Origin: Oscillospiraceae bacterium
GTDB lineage: Bacteria; Bacillota; Clostridia; Christensenellales; Aristaeellaceae
Assembly: GCA_031270865.1 (NCBI GenBank)
Contig: JAISWI010000019.1
Span: forward strand, 1-64,000
DNA: 64,000 bases
Reading direction: 5' to 3'
The notes beneath the pieces were generated by a model that was given only the letters and a program-made list of their open reading frames with translations, made no database searches and had not been told where the DNA came from. Shown here one piece after another: positions 38,612 to 47,753 of the stretch; position 1 is the stretch's first letter; each line of letters begins with the position of its first letter. A program made the translations under genes and the position numbers.

Positions 38612-40089
38612 GCCCGCGCCTCCCCTTCAACGGCGCGTCCGCCAACGGACTCGCGTATCGGACCGACCAGCATCCGTGAGCCGCCGCCGAATTTAGTAAT
38701 GCTATCCATAGACACGCCTCGTTCCCGCGCGAGTGTCTCCATTACGCGCGGGGCGCAGAATCCTCCCTGACATCGGCCCATACCGGCCCGGACGCGCCGC
38801 TTCACGCCGTCCAGCGACCTCGCGCCGCGCCGTATCGCCTCGACTATCTCACCCTCGGTGACGGTCTCGCAGCGGCAGACCACATGGCCCCAGCGCGGGT
38901 CGCTGGCTATTACCTCCGCCTGGCGTTCGCGCGTCATCCCGGCGAACCGCTCGATGGGCTCGCGGATCGGGTTCCAGTCCGGTTTCGCCTTGAGCCGCAA
39001 GCCCTGGTTTGCCAGTATGTTGACTATCTCTTCCGCGATGGCTGGCGCGCTGGTCAAGCCGGGCGAGGCGATGCCCGCCGCGTGGATCAGCCGCGGTTCT
39101 ATGCCGCTGGCCCTGATGATGAAGTCGCCCGTCGAGCCGACGGCCCGCAGCCCCGAGAACGCCGTTATAGCGGCGCGGAGGTTCAGTCCCGGCGCCGAAC
39201 GCAGCGCGAGCCGGCGCAGTTCAGCCGCGCCTTCCCCCGTCGTGGACGTGTCGGACTTATCCGTCTGGTCCAGCGCGGTTGGTCCGGCGAACGCGTTGCC
39301 GTCGGCGGTCGGGCTGACGAGCACGCCCTTGCCCATCACGGACGGGGCCTGGAACAGCACGCGCTTCGGGGCCGAACCATCCTTATCCAGCAGTATGTAT
39401 TCGCCCTTGCGCGGCTTGATCGAGAACGACTGGTCGCCGAACAGCCGCGCGACCTCGTCCGCGTACAATCCGGCAGCGTTGACCACATACCGGGCGCGGA
39501 CGCTCGAGCCGCTGTCCGCGTTCAAGATGAAATGGCCGTCGCCGCGCTCGACGCTGGCCACGCGCGTGTCGAAGAACGTGGCAAGGCCGTTCGCGCGGGC
39601 GTTCTCCCAGCACCCTATCGTCAGCTGGTACGGGCTGGTTATGCCAGCCGTCGGCGCCCACAACGCCTGTATCACGTCCGGGTTGACGAGCGGCTCCAAC
39701 GCGCGGGCCTCACCGCCGCTGACCAACTCCATGCCCGGCACGCCGTTGGCCAGGCCGGATTCGTACAGCTCTTCCAATGAACGTTGATCCGTCTCGTCGA
39801 ACGCCAGCGCCAGCGACCCGCAGCGTACCAGCGGAACGCCCAGCTCGCCGCACCATTGGTCAAACATGGCGTTGCCGCGCGCGTTCAGCCGCGCCATCGC
39901 GCTGCCCGGCGCCGCGTCGTAACCCGCGTGGACGATACCGCTGTTCGCGCGTGACGCGCCCATCGACACATCCTCGGCAGCCTCCACCAGCGCGAGGCTT
40001 AAGCCATACTTCGACAGCAGCCGCGCCGCCGCGCATCCGGTCACGCCGCCCCCAATAATCGCGCAATCAAATATATCCGGCCTGTCCAA
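38608..40089 (-). CDS. glpA: Anaerobic glycerol-3-phosphate dehydrogenase-like flavoprotein with BFD iron-sulfur domain
   Basis: 493 residues. FAD site DCAIIGGGVTGCAAARLLSKYGLSLALVEAAEDVSMGASRANSGIVHAGYDA, as in DadA/GlpA-type enzymes, and a C-terminal [2Fe-2S] BFD-like domain (VVCRCETVTEGEIVEAIRRGA... GRCQGGFCAPRV). TTG at 40089 was chosen: GGAGG lies about 8 bases upstream, and the promoter at 40127-40155 would start RNA near 40120, downstream of the GTG at 40125. Glycerol-3-phosphate is the likely substrate by the triad context. Confidence 0.82.
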   Translation of the reverse strand: MDRPDIFDCAIIGGGVTGCAAARLLSKYGLSLALVEAAEDVSMGASRANSGIVHAGYDAAPGSAMARLNARGNAMFDQWCGELGVPLVRCGSLALAFDETDQRSLEELYESGLANGVPGMELVSGGEARALEPLVNPDVIQALWAPTAGITSPYQLTIGCWENARANGLATFFDTRVASVERGDGHFILNADSGSSVRARYVVNAAGLYADEVARLFGDQSFSIKPRKGEYILLDKDGSAPKRVLFQAPSVMGKGVLVSPTADGNAFAGPTALDQTDKSDTSTTGEGAAELRRLALRSAPGLNLRAAITAFSGLRAVGSTGDFIIRASGIEPRLIHAAGIASPGLTSAPAIAEEIVNILANQGLRLKAKPDWNPIREPIERFAGMTRERQAEVIASDPRWGHVVCRCETVTEGEIVEAIRRGARSLDGVKRRVRAGMGRCQGGFCAPRVMETLARERGVSMDSITKFGGGSRMLVGPIRESVGGRAVEGEARA

Positions 40090-40126
40090 GCCATCCGCCT
40101 CCAGAATCCAATAAATCCCCACCAAG

Positions 40127-40155
40127 TATTAACCATATTCCACGCGCCATGTCAA
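40127..40155 (-). promoter_or_regulatory. Sigma-A promoter of the GlpABC-like triad
   Basis: On the minus strand TTGACA, a 17-base spacer, TTAATA. Confidence 0.65.
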
Positions 40156-40249
40156 GCTATTAGCCCAATGGAATATAAACCCTCCGTAGTACGTCTTATT
40201 GGTGTGGGGCAATCCCAATATAACCCGATTGGCGGAGAAGGAGGTCCAG

Positions 40250-41545
40250 ATGGAACATAGGTTGCGCGGTAACCTTTCGCTTAGGATAACCGCCCTCGCG
40301 CTTGCGGCGATGCTGCTGGCCGCCGCGTTCAGCGTTAAGACCGCGTCGGCGGAGGGCGCGGTCAGCTTACCCGTAGGCTCGTATGTCAGGACTGGCGCGG
40401 TCAGTAACCCCAGGGCGTCTGACTACCTGAACCTGCGCGCGCTGCCCAGCGTGGGCGCGGCGTCGCTGGCGCAGTACCGCAACAGTGAGCGCGTGGAGGT
40501 CTGGGGCGCGCTGGGCGAGTGGTCACTCGTGCGCGTGCTCCGCGACAACCGCACGGGCTACATGATGAGCGCATACCTGAAGATGGATACGCCCGATCCC
40601 GTCGCGCCGGTTCTACCGGTTGATCCGGTTGAGCCAGGCATCGAAGGTGGGTATGTCGCCACGACCAACGGCGGACGGCTGAACCTGCGTGAGTCGCCCT
40701 CGCTGGCATCGCGCTCACTGGGACTGTACTATGTCGGCGTGAAGGTGCGCGTACTGTCTTACTTGAACGAGGTATGGGCGCGTGTCTCCGTCGGTGAAGG
40801 CGAGGGGATACAGTATGGATACATGCAGCGGCAGTATATTTACACGTTCACAGATACGAATCGCGGTAAAGTTCCGGAAAATACTTATATGCAGCCGTCG
40901 TTTATCAGGCCGCTTGACAACTGGCCACTGTACGGCCAGCCGTCCGACACCGCCGCCATCATCGGTCGTTACAGCGCTATACAACCTATAGAAGTGCTAG
41001 GGGTTGGAGCTGGAACGGGACAACGCTGGTGGCATGTGCGTTTCCCCGGCGACAGCGTGAATCCGGCGCAGACAGGGTTCATCCCTGCTGACGACGAAAG
41101 CCTATTGGCTCATAAGGTTATGGCGGTAAAAGCGCCAGGGCCGTCGTATGCGTTGAACTTACGCGATCATCCTAGTTACGATGGAGTAATATTGGGCAGA
41201 GTTTACAACGGCGCTTCTGTGACGGTGTTTGAGGAGTACAGCGCTCCGAGCTGGGCGTTTGTGTGTGTCGGCATACCGGGCAGAGGAACAGTGTACGGCT
41301 ACATGCGTAACGATTTGATTCAAATGGATAAGACACAGGTAGCGGACAGGCGGCCAGTAAAGACGATGCGCAGCGGGCTTAGCGTGCCGATGCTCGCCGA
41401 ACCAAACGCGCAAGCGCAAGCCCTCGCGCTCTACAAGTCTGACGGCCGCGCCTTGACGGTCATCGGCGTTTACGGAGGGTATACGCAGGTGTTCGACGAA
41501 CAGACGGGATTGTCAGGTTTCTTTGAAAACAGTCACCTAAATTAG
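40250..41545 (+). CDS. Secreted protein with bacterial SH3 repeats
   Basis: 431 residues. ATG with AAGGAGG upstream, then a signal peptide (LRITALALAAMLLAAAFSVKTASAEG). At least four SH3b-like repeats follow, each with the LNLR-type turn (DYLNLRALPSVGAASLAQYRNSERVEVWG; GRLNLRESPSLASRSLGLYYVGVKVRVL; YALNLRDHPSYDGVILGRVYNGASVTVF). No catalytic domain is seen, so it is probably a wall-binding surface protein rather than a hydrolase. Confidence 0.85.
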   Translation: MEHRLRGNLSLRITALALAAMLLAAAFSVKTASAEGAVSLPVGSYVRTGAVSNPRASDYLNLRALPSVGAASLAQYRNSERVEVWGALGEWSLVRVLRDNRTGYMMSAYLKMDTPDPVAPVLPVDPVEPGIEGGYVATTNGGRLNLRESPSLASRSLGLYYVGVKVRVLSYLNEVWARVSVGEGEGIQYGYMQRQYIYTFTDTNRGKVPENTYMQPSFIRPLDNWPLYGQPSDTAAIIGRYSAIQPIEVLGVGAGTGQRWWHVRFPGDSVNPAQTGFIPADDESLLAHKVMAVKAPGPSYALNLRDHPSYDGVILGRVYNGASVTVFEEYSAPSWAFVCVGIPGRGTVYGYMRNDLIQMDKTQVADRRPVKTMRSGLSVPMLAEPNAQAQALALYKSDGRALTVIGVYGGYTQVFDEQTGLSGFFENSHLN

Positions 41546-41567
41546 CCGTCTTTACCAAACAGAGGAC

Positions 41568-41609
41568 ACAGCGCGGGGGATGAATTCCCCCGCGCTGTCT
41601 ATCTTTTAT
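41568..41609. terminator. Bidirectional terminator hairpin
   Basis: A 13-base-pair stem (ACAGCGCGGGGGA and TCCCCCGCGCTGT) with a 5-base loop, followed by CTATCTTTTA. It lies between the convergent SH3 and DUF4342 genes. Confidence 0.85.
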
Positions 41610-41619
41610 ACCGAAGCCG

Positions 41620-42057
41620 TTAAGTTTCACCGCCGTCCTTCGCGGGTTTCCTCGGGTCGCGCACCCGATATCCCGCCATCCCACCGACGACCGCGCCCGC
41701 GAGGGCCAGATAGGGCGCGAATACCGCCGTGGCGATCGGCACAACCAGCGGCACTTCGGCAACTGACTCGCCGTCGCGCGTGATCTGCAGTTTCGCCCGA
41801 AGCAGCTTACGGTACCACGCGTCGTGGTTGCGGTCCTTGCGCCAGTCGCGGCGCCCATCCTTGCCGCGCGTGTACACGCTGTCCCATAAACCGCCGCCAT
41901 GCCCAGGATTGGTGTAGAGGCGGTTGCCGCGCTCCAGCTCGATCATAGCGCGTGTCAGGTCGCCATCGTAACGCTCCAGCAGCGAGGCTGCTTCCTCGTA
42001 TCCGATGTTGGCGTTTGCCCGCAGGTATTCGATCTTCTCAAATAGTTCCTTGTTCAT
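41620..42057 (-). CDS. DUF4342 protein with UBA-like domain (paralogue of the 9322 gene)
   Basis: About 145 residues, starting with MNKELFEKIEYLRANANIGYEEAASLLERYDGDLTRAMIELERGNRLY, which matches the N-terminus of the gene at 9322-9942. The DUF4342-like part (RKLLRAKLQITRDGESVAEVPLVVPIATAVFAPYLALAGAVVGGMAG) has a hydrophobic segment. Two adjacent ATGs follow AGGAGG; the second has the better spacing. Confidence 0.78.
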   Translation of the reverse strand: MNKELFEKIEYLRANANIGYEEAASLLERYDGDLTRAMIELERGNRLYTNPGHGGGLWDSVYTRGKDGRRDWRKDRNHDAWYRKLLRAKLQITRDGESVAEVPLVVPIATAVFAPYLALAGAVVGGMAGYRVRDPRKPAKDGGET

Positions 42058-42212
42058 CATGATCCTCCTCATCCGCCCTCGGCGGTTTCTTGTAACTAAG
42101 CGTCCCGCGACAGTATTAGTATACAGCGCAGGCGCGGTTCCAGCTTGAGAGGAAGCGGAGGATAGCATGAGAATTGGGTTAGAATTTGATGGAGACGCGC
42201 TAGAAAGCGCGG

Positions 42213-42872
42213 TTACCGCTTGCCGCACACGATAACGGCGGTTCCGTTACGCCGAAAAACCGTCTCGACACTAACGAAACCAGCCTCGCGGAACAGCTTG
42301 GCCTGATTGTCAATGGTCAGTGGCGTATCGCAATGATAGAACGCTTCCTCCGGAACGCCCTGGCTAGCGCGGAGCCGCCGCGCCTCCTCAGCCATCCGGT
42401 CCTGCTCGGCTTGGGTATTAACCATATAGTCGCACTCAATGTACCTGCCGCCAGGTTTCAGGGATTGGTATACGGCGGCGTACAGCGCGGACTTCCGCGC
42501 GTAAGTCCAATGGTGCATCGTTTCTACGGAAACCGCCGCGTCATACAGCCCCTCGCCGAAATCGCGATCAAGGTAACTGCCGCAAATCAGAGTGACGTCT
42601 TTGCCGGGGAACTTCGCGCGAAGCCTGTCAAGCATGGCCAGTGTAAGGTCGATTCCTGTCACTCGTATATCGGGGCGCAAGGCGAATATACTCTCTAGTT
42701 CCAAGCCCGTGCCGCAGCCCAGGTCGAGCAGGGTTTGCGCGTCCGGCGGAACCAGACGCGCCACGAGCGCGTATGCCTCCGGCAGTTCCTCAATGTCGGT
42801 GAGCATGTGCTCATCATAGACGGACAACCGCGCGGCGAAGAAGTCGGACATAGGCTCAATAGGGTTAGTCAT
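42213..42872 (-). CDS. Class I SAM-dependent methyltransferase
   Basis: 219 residues. SAM-binding motif TLLDLGCGTGLELES, acidic motif VTGIDLTLAMLDRLRAKFPGKDVTLICGSY, and post-motif YDAAVSVETMHHW. The substrate is unknown; small-molecule methyltransferases of this type are hard to assign. AAAGGGAATT precedes the ATG. Confidence 0.85.
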   Translation of the reverse strand: MTNPIEPMSDFFAARLSVYDEHMLTDIEELPEAYALVARLVPPDAQTLLDLGCGTGLELESIFALRPDIRVTGIDLTLAMLDRLRAKFPGKDVTLICGSYLDRDFGEGLYDAAVSVETMHHWTYARKSALYAAVYQSLKPGGRYIECDYMVNTQAEQDRMAEEARRLRASQGVPEEAFYHCDTPLTIDNQAKLFREAGFVSVETVFRRNGTAVIVCGKR

Positions 42873-42930
42873 TGTTAATTCCCTTTTAACTTCAACTCAT
42901 TATCCCGTTATATAACAAATTTAAAGCATG

Positions 42931-43188
42931 GAGGAACAATCCATCCTTGCGGGGTGCGGGGCAAAGCCCCGCGTCCCCCGGTCGTCGTCTCTCAATCCCT
43001 GCCCCGCAGGGCATAAATAACCTTGTGGGCTTCGCCCTTTACGTGGGGTTTGCGTGGGGTTTGCGTGGGGTTTGCGCGGGGCTGGAGACGCTGGGGCTCT
43101 GCCCCAGACCCCGCAAGGGGGTTTCACCCCCCTTGACCCCCTGACCAGCGTGACGCTGGACCCACTTGGCCAGGGTAAATTGTTCCTC
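42931..43188. repeat. Inverted-repeat element family A, copy 3 (258 bp)
   Basis: Ends in GAGGAACAAT and ATTGTTCCTC. The interior holds three GGGGTTTGCGT-like repeats, a GCTCTGCCCCAG hairpin region and CCAGCGTGACGCTGG. The right ~100 bases match the window's first 130 bases. It ends 5 bases before the stop of the EF-G-like gene and begins about 58 bases upstream of the methyltransferase ATG. No coding frame inside is convincing. Confidence 0.85.
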
Positions 43189-43193
43189 CAGGT

Positions 43194-45275
43194 TTACTCG
43201 TCCTCGTCCTCATCCTTCTTGGCCGAGTCGATGATCTTCTGAGCGATGTTCCCCGGCGCTTCCTCGTAGCGGTCATACGCCATCGTGAACGACCCGCGGG
43301 CTTGAGTCATCGAGCGCAGATCGGTCGCGTACTTGAACATCTCCGCCTGCGGCACCTCGGCCACAACCTGCTGCGCCCCAGCGGTCTGGTTCATGCCCAG
43401 TATCCGGCCCCGGCGACGGTTCATATCGCCTATAATATCGCCCATGTACTCGTCGGGGATCTCCACCTCAACATGATATATAGGCTCCAGCAACGCCGGA
43501 CTTGCCTCCATGCATCCCTTCTTGTAAGCGATACGCGCCGCCGTCTTGAACGCCATTTCTGACGAATCAACCGGATGATACGACCCATCATACAGTATCG
43601 CGCGAAGCCCGACCATCGGGAACCCAGCCAGCACGCCTTTAGGCAGGTTCTCCCTCAATCCCTTCTCTACCGACGGTATGAAGTTGCGCGGCACTACGCC
43701 GCCTACCACCTTATCTACAAACTCAAACTCCGTCGATCCATCCCCTATCGGCTGAAACTCTATCCACACATCACCGAACTGACCGTGCCCGCCCGTCTGC
43801 TTCTTGTGCCGTCCCTGCGCCTTCACCGACTTGCGGATCGTTTCCCGATACGGGATCTTCGGATCTTGCAGTATCGCTTCCACGCCGAATTTAGCGCTTA
43901 GCTTCCTCGATATGACCTCCAAATGCAGCTCGCCCAACCCGGACAGCAGCGTCTCTAGCGTGGACTCGTTCTTCTCTATGCGGATCGTCGGATCCTCCTC
44001 CTGCAGCCGGCTAAGCCCCGTGAACACCTTATCCTCCTCGCCGCTCTTTTTGGCGTAAACGGCCATCGAGATACACGGCGCTGGGAACTCTATATCGGGA
44101 TACTGGATCGGCTTACCCGCGTCGCAGAGGGTATGTCCGGTGTTCGTATACTGCAGCTTGGACAACGCGCATATATCCCCGGCCAGCGCTTTCTCGGCGG
44201 GTATCTGCTTCTTGCCGCGCAGGATATATATCGTCCCGGCCTTCTCAGCCCGGTCGGTGTTCGCGTTATACAGCGGCGTGTCCGTGCCCAGCGCGCCTGA
44301 AAGCACCTTGAACAGCGAGAGCTTGCCTACGAACGGGTCGGCTATCGTCTTGAACACCTGCGCGGAGAACGGCGCGGCGGCCTCGCACACGCGCGAGTCT
44401 TCGGCCCCGGTCCTCGGGTTGACGCCTTTAGAAACCTTACCCGCCGGGCCTGGCATGAACGATAACAGGATATCCATCACCGCCGTAACGCCCGTGCCGC
44501 TTACTCCGGCGCAGCAGCATACCGGCACGACGGTCCCGTCCGCTACGCCCGCGCGTAGTCCCTTTACCGTTTCCTCGGGTGAAAGCTCGCCCTCCTCGAA
44601 GTATTTCTCCATCAGGGCTTCGTCGGCTCCGGCAGCGGCCTCGGTGATCGCTTCCTTAGCGGAGGCTATCTGTTCCGCCATGTACGCGGGAACCGCGCCT
44701 TCCTTGACCGCCTTGCCCGATCCGGTATACGCCTTGCCGTCCAGCGCGTTTACCACGCCGGTGAAGCTCAGACCTTCGCCGATGGGAAGCGTCACGGGCA
44801 CTACCGCTGGGCCGTACTTCTCCCGCAGCCGCTCCAGTATCTTCTGGAACGAGGCGTGCTCGCGGTCCATCTGGTTTATCACGAAGCACTTGGGCGCGCC
44901 GTACTTGGACGCGAAGTCCCACGCCTTCTCCGTGCCGACCACCAAGCCTGACACCGAGCCTACCGTGATCAACACGCCGTCCGCTACGCGCAGCGGGCCC
45001 ATCATCTCGCCGATGAAGTCGAAGTAGCCGGGCACGTCGATCAGGTTGATCTTGCTGTCTTTCCACTCGATGGGCGCGACGGCCGCGCTTAGGGATATGC
45101 CGCGCTTGGTTTCTTCCGGCTCGAAGTCAGTGGTCGCGCCGCCGTCCTCGACCCGTCCCTGCCTGTCCACTGCCCCGGACGCGTACAGCATGGCCTCGAC
45201 CAGCGTGGTCTTGCCCTCGCTGCCGTGTCCGACGACCGCAATGTTGCGGATGTTCTCCGCCGAATATTCTTTCAT
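43194..45275 (-). CDS. EF-G-like translational GTPase paralogue
   Basis: 693 residues, full EF-G length. The P-loop is VVGHGSEGKTTL rather than the GHVDHGKTT of canonical EF-G. The G3 region reads LIDVPGYFDFIGE and G4 INQMDRE. Domains III-V follow (PFVGKLSLFKVLSG, EVISRKLSAKFGV, QTGGHGQFGDVWIEFQP, MGDIIGDMNRRRGRILGM). These features mark the EF-G-like (FusA2-type) group common in Clostridia, not the ribosomal-operon EF-G. Its role in translation or rescue is not settled. Confidence 0.88.
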   Translation of the reverse strand: MKEYSAENIRNIAVVGHGSEGKTTLVEAMLYASGAVDRQGRVEDGGATTDFEPEETKRGISLSAAVAPIEWKDSKINLIDVPGYFDFIGEMMGPLRVADGVLITVGSVSGLVVGTEKAWDFASKYGAPKCFVINQMDREHASFQKILERLREKYGPAVVPVTLPIGEGLSFTGVVNALDGKAYTGSGKAVKEGAVPAYMAEQIASAKEAITEAAAGADEALMEKYFEEGELSPEETVKGLRAGVADGTVVPVCCCAGVSGTGVTAVMDILLSFMPGPAGKVSKGVNPRTGAEDSRVCEAAAPFSAQVFKTIADPFVGKLSLFKVLSGALGTDTPLYNANTDRAEKAGTIYILRGKKQIPAEKALAGDICALSKLQYTNTGHTLCDAGKPIQYPDIEFPAPCISMAVYAKKSGEEDKVFTGLSRLQEEDPTIRIEKNESTLETLLSGLGELHLEVISRKLSAKFGVEAILQDPKIPYRETIRKSVKAQGRHKKQTGGHGQFGDVWIEFQPIGDGSTEFEFVDKVVGGVVPRNFIPSVEKGLRENLPKGVLAGFPMVGLRAILYDGSYHPVDSSEMAFKTAARIAYKKGCMEASPALLEPIYHVEVEIPDEYMGDIIGDMNRRRGRILGMNQTAGAQQVVAEVPQAEMFKYATDLRSMTQARGSFTMAYDRYEEAPGNIAQKIIDSAKKDEDEDE

Positions 45276-45315
45276 AACCTTTCTTCCCGCCTCCCTATAG
45301 CAGTCACTACCCCCT

Positions 45316-45344
45316 ATTATACCATATTATCCGGTTGTTGTCAC
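45316..45344 (-). promoter_or_regulatory. Sigma-A promoter of the EF-G-like gene
   Basis: On the minus strand GTGACA, a 17-base spacer, TATAAT. The -35 overlaps the stop of the upstream DUF1638 gene. Confidence 0.65.
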
Positions 45345-46111
45345 TGCTTTTCGGCGGGCCGCGCCTGTTCCGCCGCCATCTTGCGCCCGTCGTACAGCGG
45401 CGCGATCCTGTAACCGGGCGGCACGACCAGGAACTCCTCGTCGTTCCATGTCCCGTCGGTGAGCATGCGCAGCATCCGGTGGTCGCCGGAGACCGTCTGG
45501 CGTTCCCACTTGTTCTCGTCGGCGAAGCGCCGCGCCGTCTCGCGGTACTTGGGGCAGTCGTACACTGTGGACTCTATATACGCGCAGGTGTGGTAGTTGC
45601 CGATCCAGGACATTTCAGTTTCTATAAGGAAATCCGCGTTGTCCTCGCCGTACTTCTCGGCGTACTCGTTGCGGCGCTGGGTCAGCATCTCGCTGGACGG
45701 GACATGCCCTTCCTCAAGCCAGCCGTACTCGATCCAGCCGTTGTTGAGCCAGTAGCAGCCGCGCATCTGGTTGAACAGGTTGAGGTATCGCTCCTGCGAG
45801 CCCAGGAACACGGCGATACAGTCGTCCGTGCGCGGCACGACCAGCGGCAGCTTGCCCGCCTTCAGCCCGATCACGCCGTTGGAGCACAGCCCGTACCCCA
45901 GCGCGATCACGTCGGCCTCGAAGTGGGATTCCTTCGCGGCGTACTGCCTCTCCAGCTCGACGATCGTGGACTGGACCGTCTGGCGCAGTCTGTCCGGGTA
46001 TGTGTGCAAGCCCTGCGGCAGCCATGTAAGCTCCACGGCGTGCGGGCTTTGCGAGGCGTAATAGTTCAGTTCCCGCGAGAAAACGCGGCAGGCTATCAGC
46101 GCGATGCGCAT
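45341..46111 (-). CDS. DUF1638 protein, probably linked to corrinoid metabolism
   Basis: 256 residues. MRIALIACRVFSRELNYYASQSPHAVELTWLPQGLH, then ADVIALGYGLCSNGVIGL, RTDDCIAVFLGS, and the Cys/His-rich CYWLNNGWIEYGWLEEGH match DUF1638. Members are usually found with corrinoid proteins, methyltransferases and their activators. Here it is divergent from an activator gene. Molecular function unknown. Confidence 0.8.
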   Translation of the reverse strand: MRIALIACRVFSRELNYYASQSPHAVELTWLPQGLHTYPDRLRQTVQSTIVELERQYAAKESHFEADVIALGYGLCSNGVIGLKAGKLPLVVPRTDDCIAVFLGSQERYLNLFNQMRGCYWLNNGWIEYGWLEEGHVPSSEMLTQRRNEYAEKYGEDNADFLIETEMSWIGNYHTCAYIESTVYDCPKYRETARRFADENKWERQTVSGDHRMLRMLTDGTWNDEEFLVVPPGYRIAPLYDGRKMAAEQARPAEKQ

Positions 46112-46169
46112 ATATATTCCTCCTTGATTAAAAGGCGGGCGGAGGTTATGATGACGTTGTACGAGGTCT

Positions 46170-46198
46170 ATTGTGATGCGGGCGGGCCGCTATGTCAA
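46170..46198 (-). promoter_or_regulatory. Promoter of the DUF1638 gene
   Basis: On the minus strand TTGACA, a 17-base spacer, CACAAT (a weak -10). It lies in the 112-base gap between the divergent genes. Confidence 0.5.
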
Positions 46199-46223
46199 GT
46201 GGGAATTATGTGGAGGCTTATAT

Positions 46224-47753
46224 ATGGCGTCGCTGACAATCCATGACGGGAACACCGTCCGTTCGGTAACATTCACTCCACCGGAGCGGCTGCTCGACCT
46301 GCTGCGGGGCAGCGGCGTTCCGGTTAACGCGCCGTGCGGCGGCATGGCGCGATGCAACCAATGCAAGGTAAGCGTCACGGGCGCGCTGTCCGAGCCGGAC
46401 GCCGCTGAAACCGCGCTGATCCCGCCGGGCGGCGGTATACGCTTCGCTTGCCGGGCGGCCGCGCTGGGCGACGTCGATGTTTTCACGAACAGTATGGCGG
46501 CGCGGTCCGTGTCTATCCAGATAGACGGGGCGACGCCGCCGTTCACGGTGTCGAACGGGCTTAGCGGGGTTGGGGCGGCTGTGGATATCGGCACGACGAC
46601 GATAGCCGCTTACCTGTACGCGATGGATGATGGCGGGCGGCTGGGCGCGGCGTCCGCCCTGAACCCGCAGGGCGCGTTCGGCGCGGACGTGATTTCGCGC
46701 GTACAGGCCTCGATGGATGGCCACGCCGACGCGCTGGCCACTCTCGTATGCGGGTGTATAACCCAATTGGTTGAATCGCTGCTAGCCAGACATTCATTAA
46801 ATCATAACGACTTAACCCGTATAGTCCTGACGGGCAACACCGCCATGCTCACGCTGTTATGCGCGCTGCCGACTAAACCGCTCAGCGCGATGCCGTTCCG
46901 CGCGGAGCACCTGTTCGGCGAGTTCCGCCGCCCGGACGCGCTGAGGCTGCCCGTATCGGCGCAGGTGTACCTGCCGCGATGCGTTGGCGCGTACGTTGGC
47001 GCGGACATCACTACCGCGATGCTGGCGGGCGGGCTTATCACGGACGGGCGCGTCCATCGCGGTAAGCCGTTGATGCTGGCGGATATCGGCACGAATGGCG
47101 AGATCGCGCTGGCGGCTGGCGGCGCGCTGTCATGCTGCGCGACGGCGGCGGGTCCTGCCTTCGAGGGAGCGGGCATATCCTGCGGGATGCTGGCCGAACC
47201 TGGCGCGATCGACCGGGTGGATTGGCTGGACGGGCGTTTCCAGTACTCGACGATAGGCGGCGAGCCCGCTCGCGGGATCTGCGGTACGGGACTGGTGGAT
47301 ACCGTGGCCGCGATGCTGGATGCCGGAATGCTGGACGAATCCGGCTACCTTGACGGCGGGGACTTCACGTTCCCGGGCACAAGCGTCGCCGTCACGCAGA
47401 AGGACGCGCGGGCGCTGCAGCTGGCCAAGGCCGCCATCCGCGCGGGGATGCTGACGCTGCTGAGCGAGACGGGGCTGGCGGTCGGGGACGTGGACGCGCT
47501 CGTCGTGGCGGGAGGGTTCGGCAGCAAGATTCGCGTAAGTTCGGCGGAGCGGATTGGTTTGCTGCCCGGCGGCTTCGCGGCGAAGGCCCGCGCGATTGGC
47601 AACGGCGCGGGCATGGGCGCGGCCATGGCGCTGCTGAACGACGGCATTCGTGTTCAGAGCGAAGGCGTGGTTGGCGCGGCGCGGGTGGTCGAGTTGTCGA
47701 CGAACCCGGTATTTATGGATGAATATGTTGAGGGAATGATGTTTGAGCCATGA
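46224..47753 (+). CDS. ASKHA-family corrinoid protein reductive activator with [2Fe-2S] domain
   Basis: 509 residues. The ATG at MASLTIHDG has TGGAGG 8 bases upstream. Residues 1-90 form a ferredoxin-like [2Fe-2S] domain (Cys in APCGGMARCNQCKV and RFACRA). The rest is the DUF4445 ASKHA ATPase: VDIGTTTIAAYL, VLTGNTAMLTLL, GADITTAMLAGG, LADIGTNGEIAL, GPAFEGAGISCGM. Such RACo/RamA-like proteins reduce inactive Co(II) corrinoids using ATP. No methyltransferase or corrinoid protein is in the window. The 3' end overlaps the convergent alr by 41 bases. Confidence 0.88.
   Translation: MASLTIHDGNTVRSVTFTPPERLLDLLRGSGVPVNAPCGGMARCNQCKVSVTGALSEPDAAETALIPPGGGIRFACRAAALGDVDVFTNSMAARSVSIQIDGATPPFTVSNGLSGVGAAVDIGTTTIAAYLYAMDDGGRLGAASALNPQGAFGADVISRVQASMDGHADALATLVCGCITQLVESLLARHSLNHNDLTRIVLTGNTAMLTLLCALPTKPLSAMPFRAEHLFGEFRRPDALRLPVSAQVYLPRCVGAYVGADITTAMLAGGLITDGRVHRGKPLMLADIGTNGEIALAAGGALSCCATAAGPAFEGAGISCGMLAEPGAIDRVDWLDGRFQYSTIGGEPARGICGTGLVDTVAAMLDAGMLDESGYLDGGDFTFPGTSVAVTQKDARALQLAKAAIRAGMLTLLSETGLAVGDVDALVVAGGFGSKIRVSSAERIGLLPGGFAAKARAIGNGAGMGAAMALLNDGIRVQSEGVVGAARVVELSTNPVFMDEYVEGMMFEP

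Noticed and set aside
40090-40125. GTG at 40125 as the start of the GlpA-like gene
   Set aside because: The promoter at 40127-40155 would start RNA after this codon; TTG at 40089 has a good ribosome binding site.
42931-43188. Small genes inside the family A element
   Set aside because: Short frames vary between copies and consist of the repeat sequence only.
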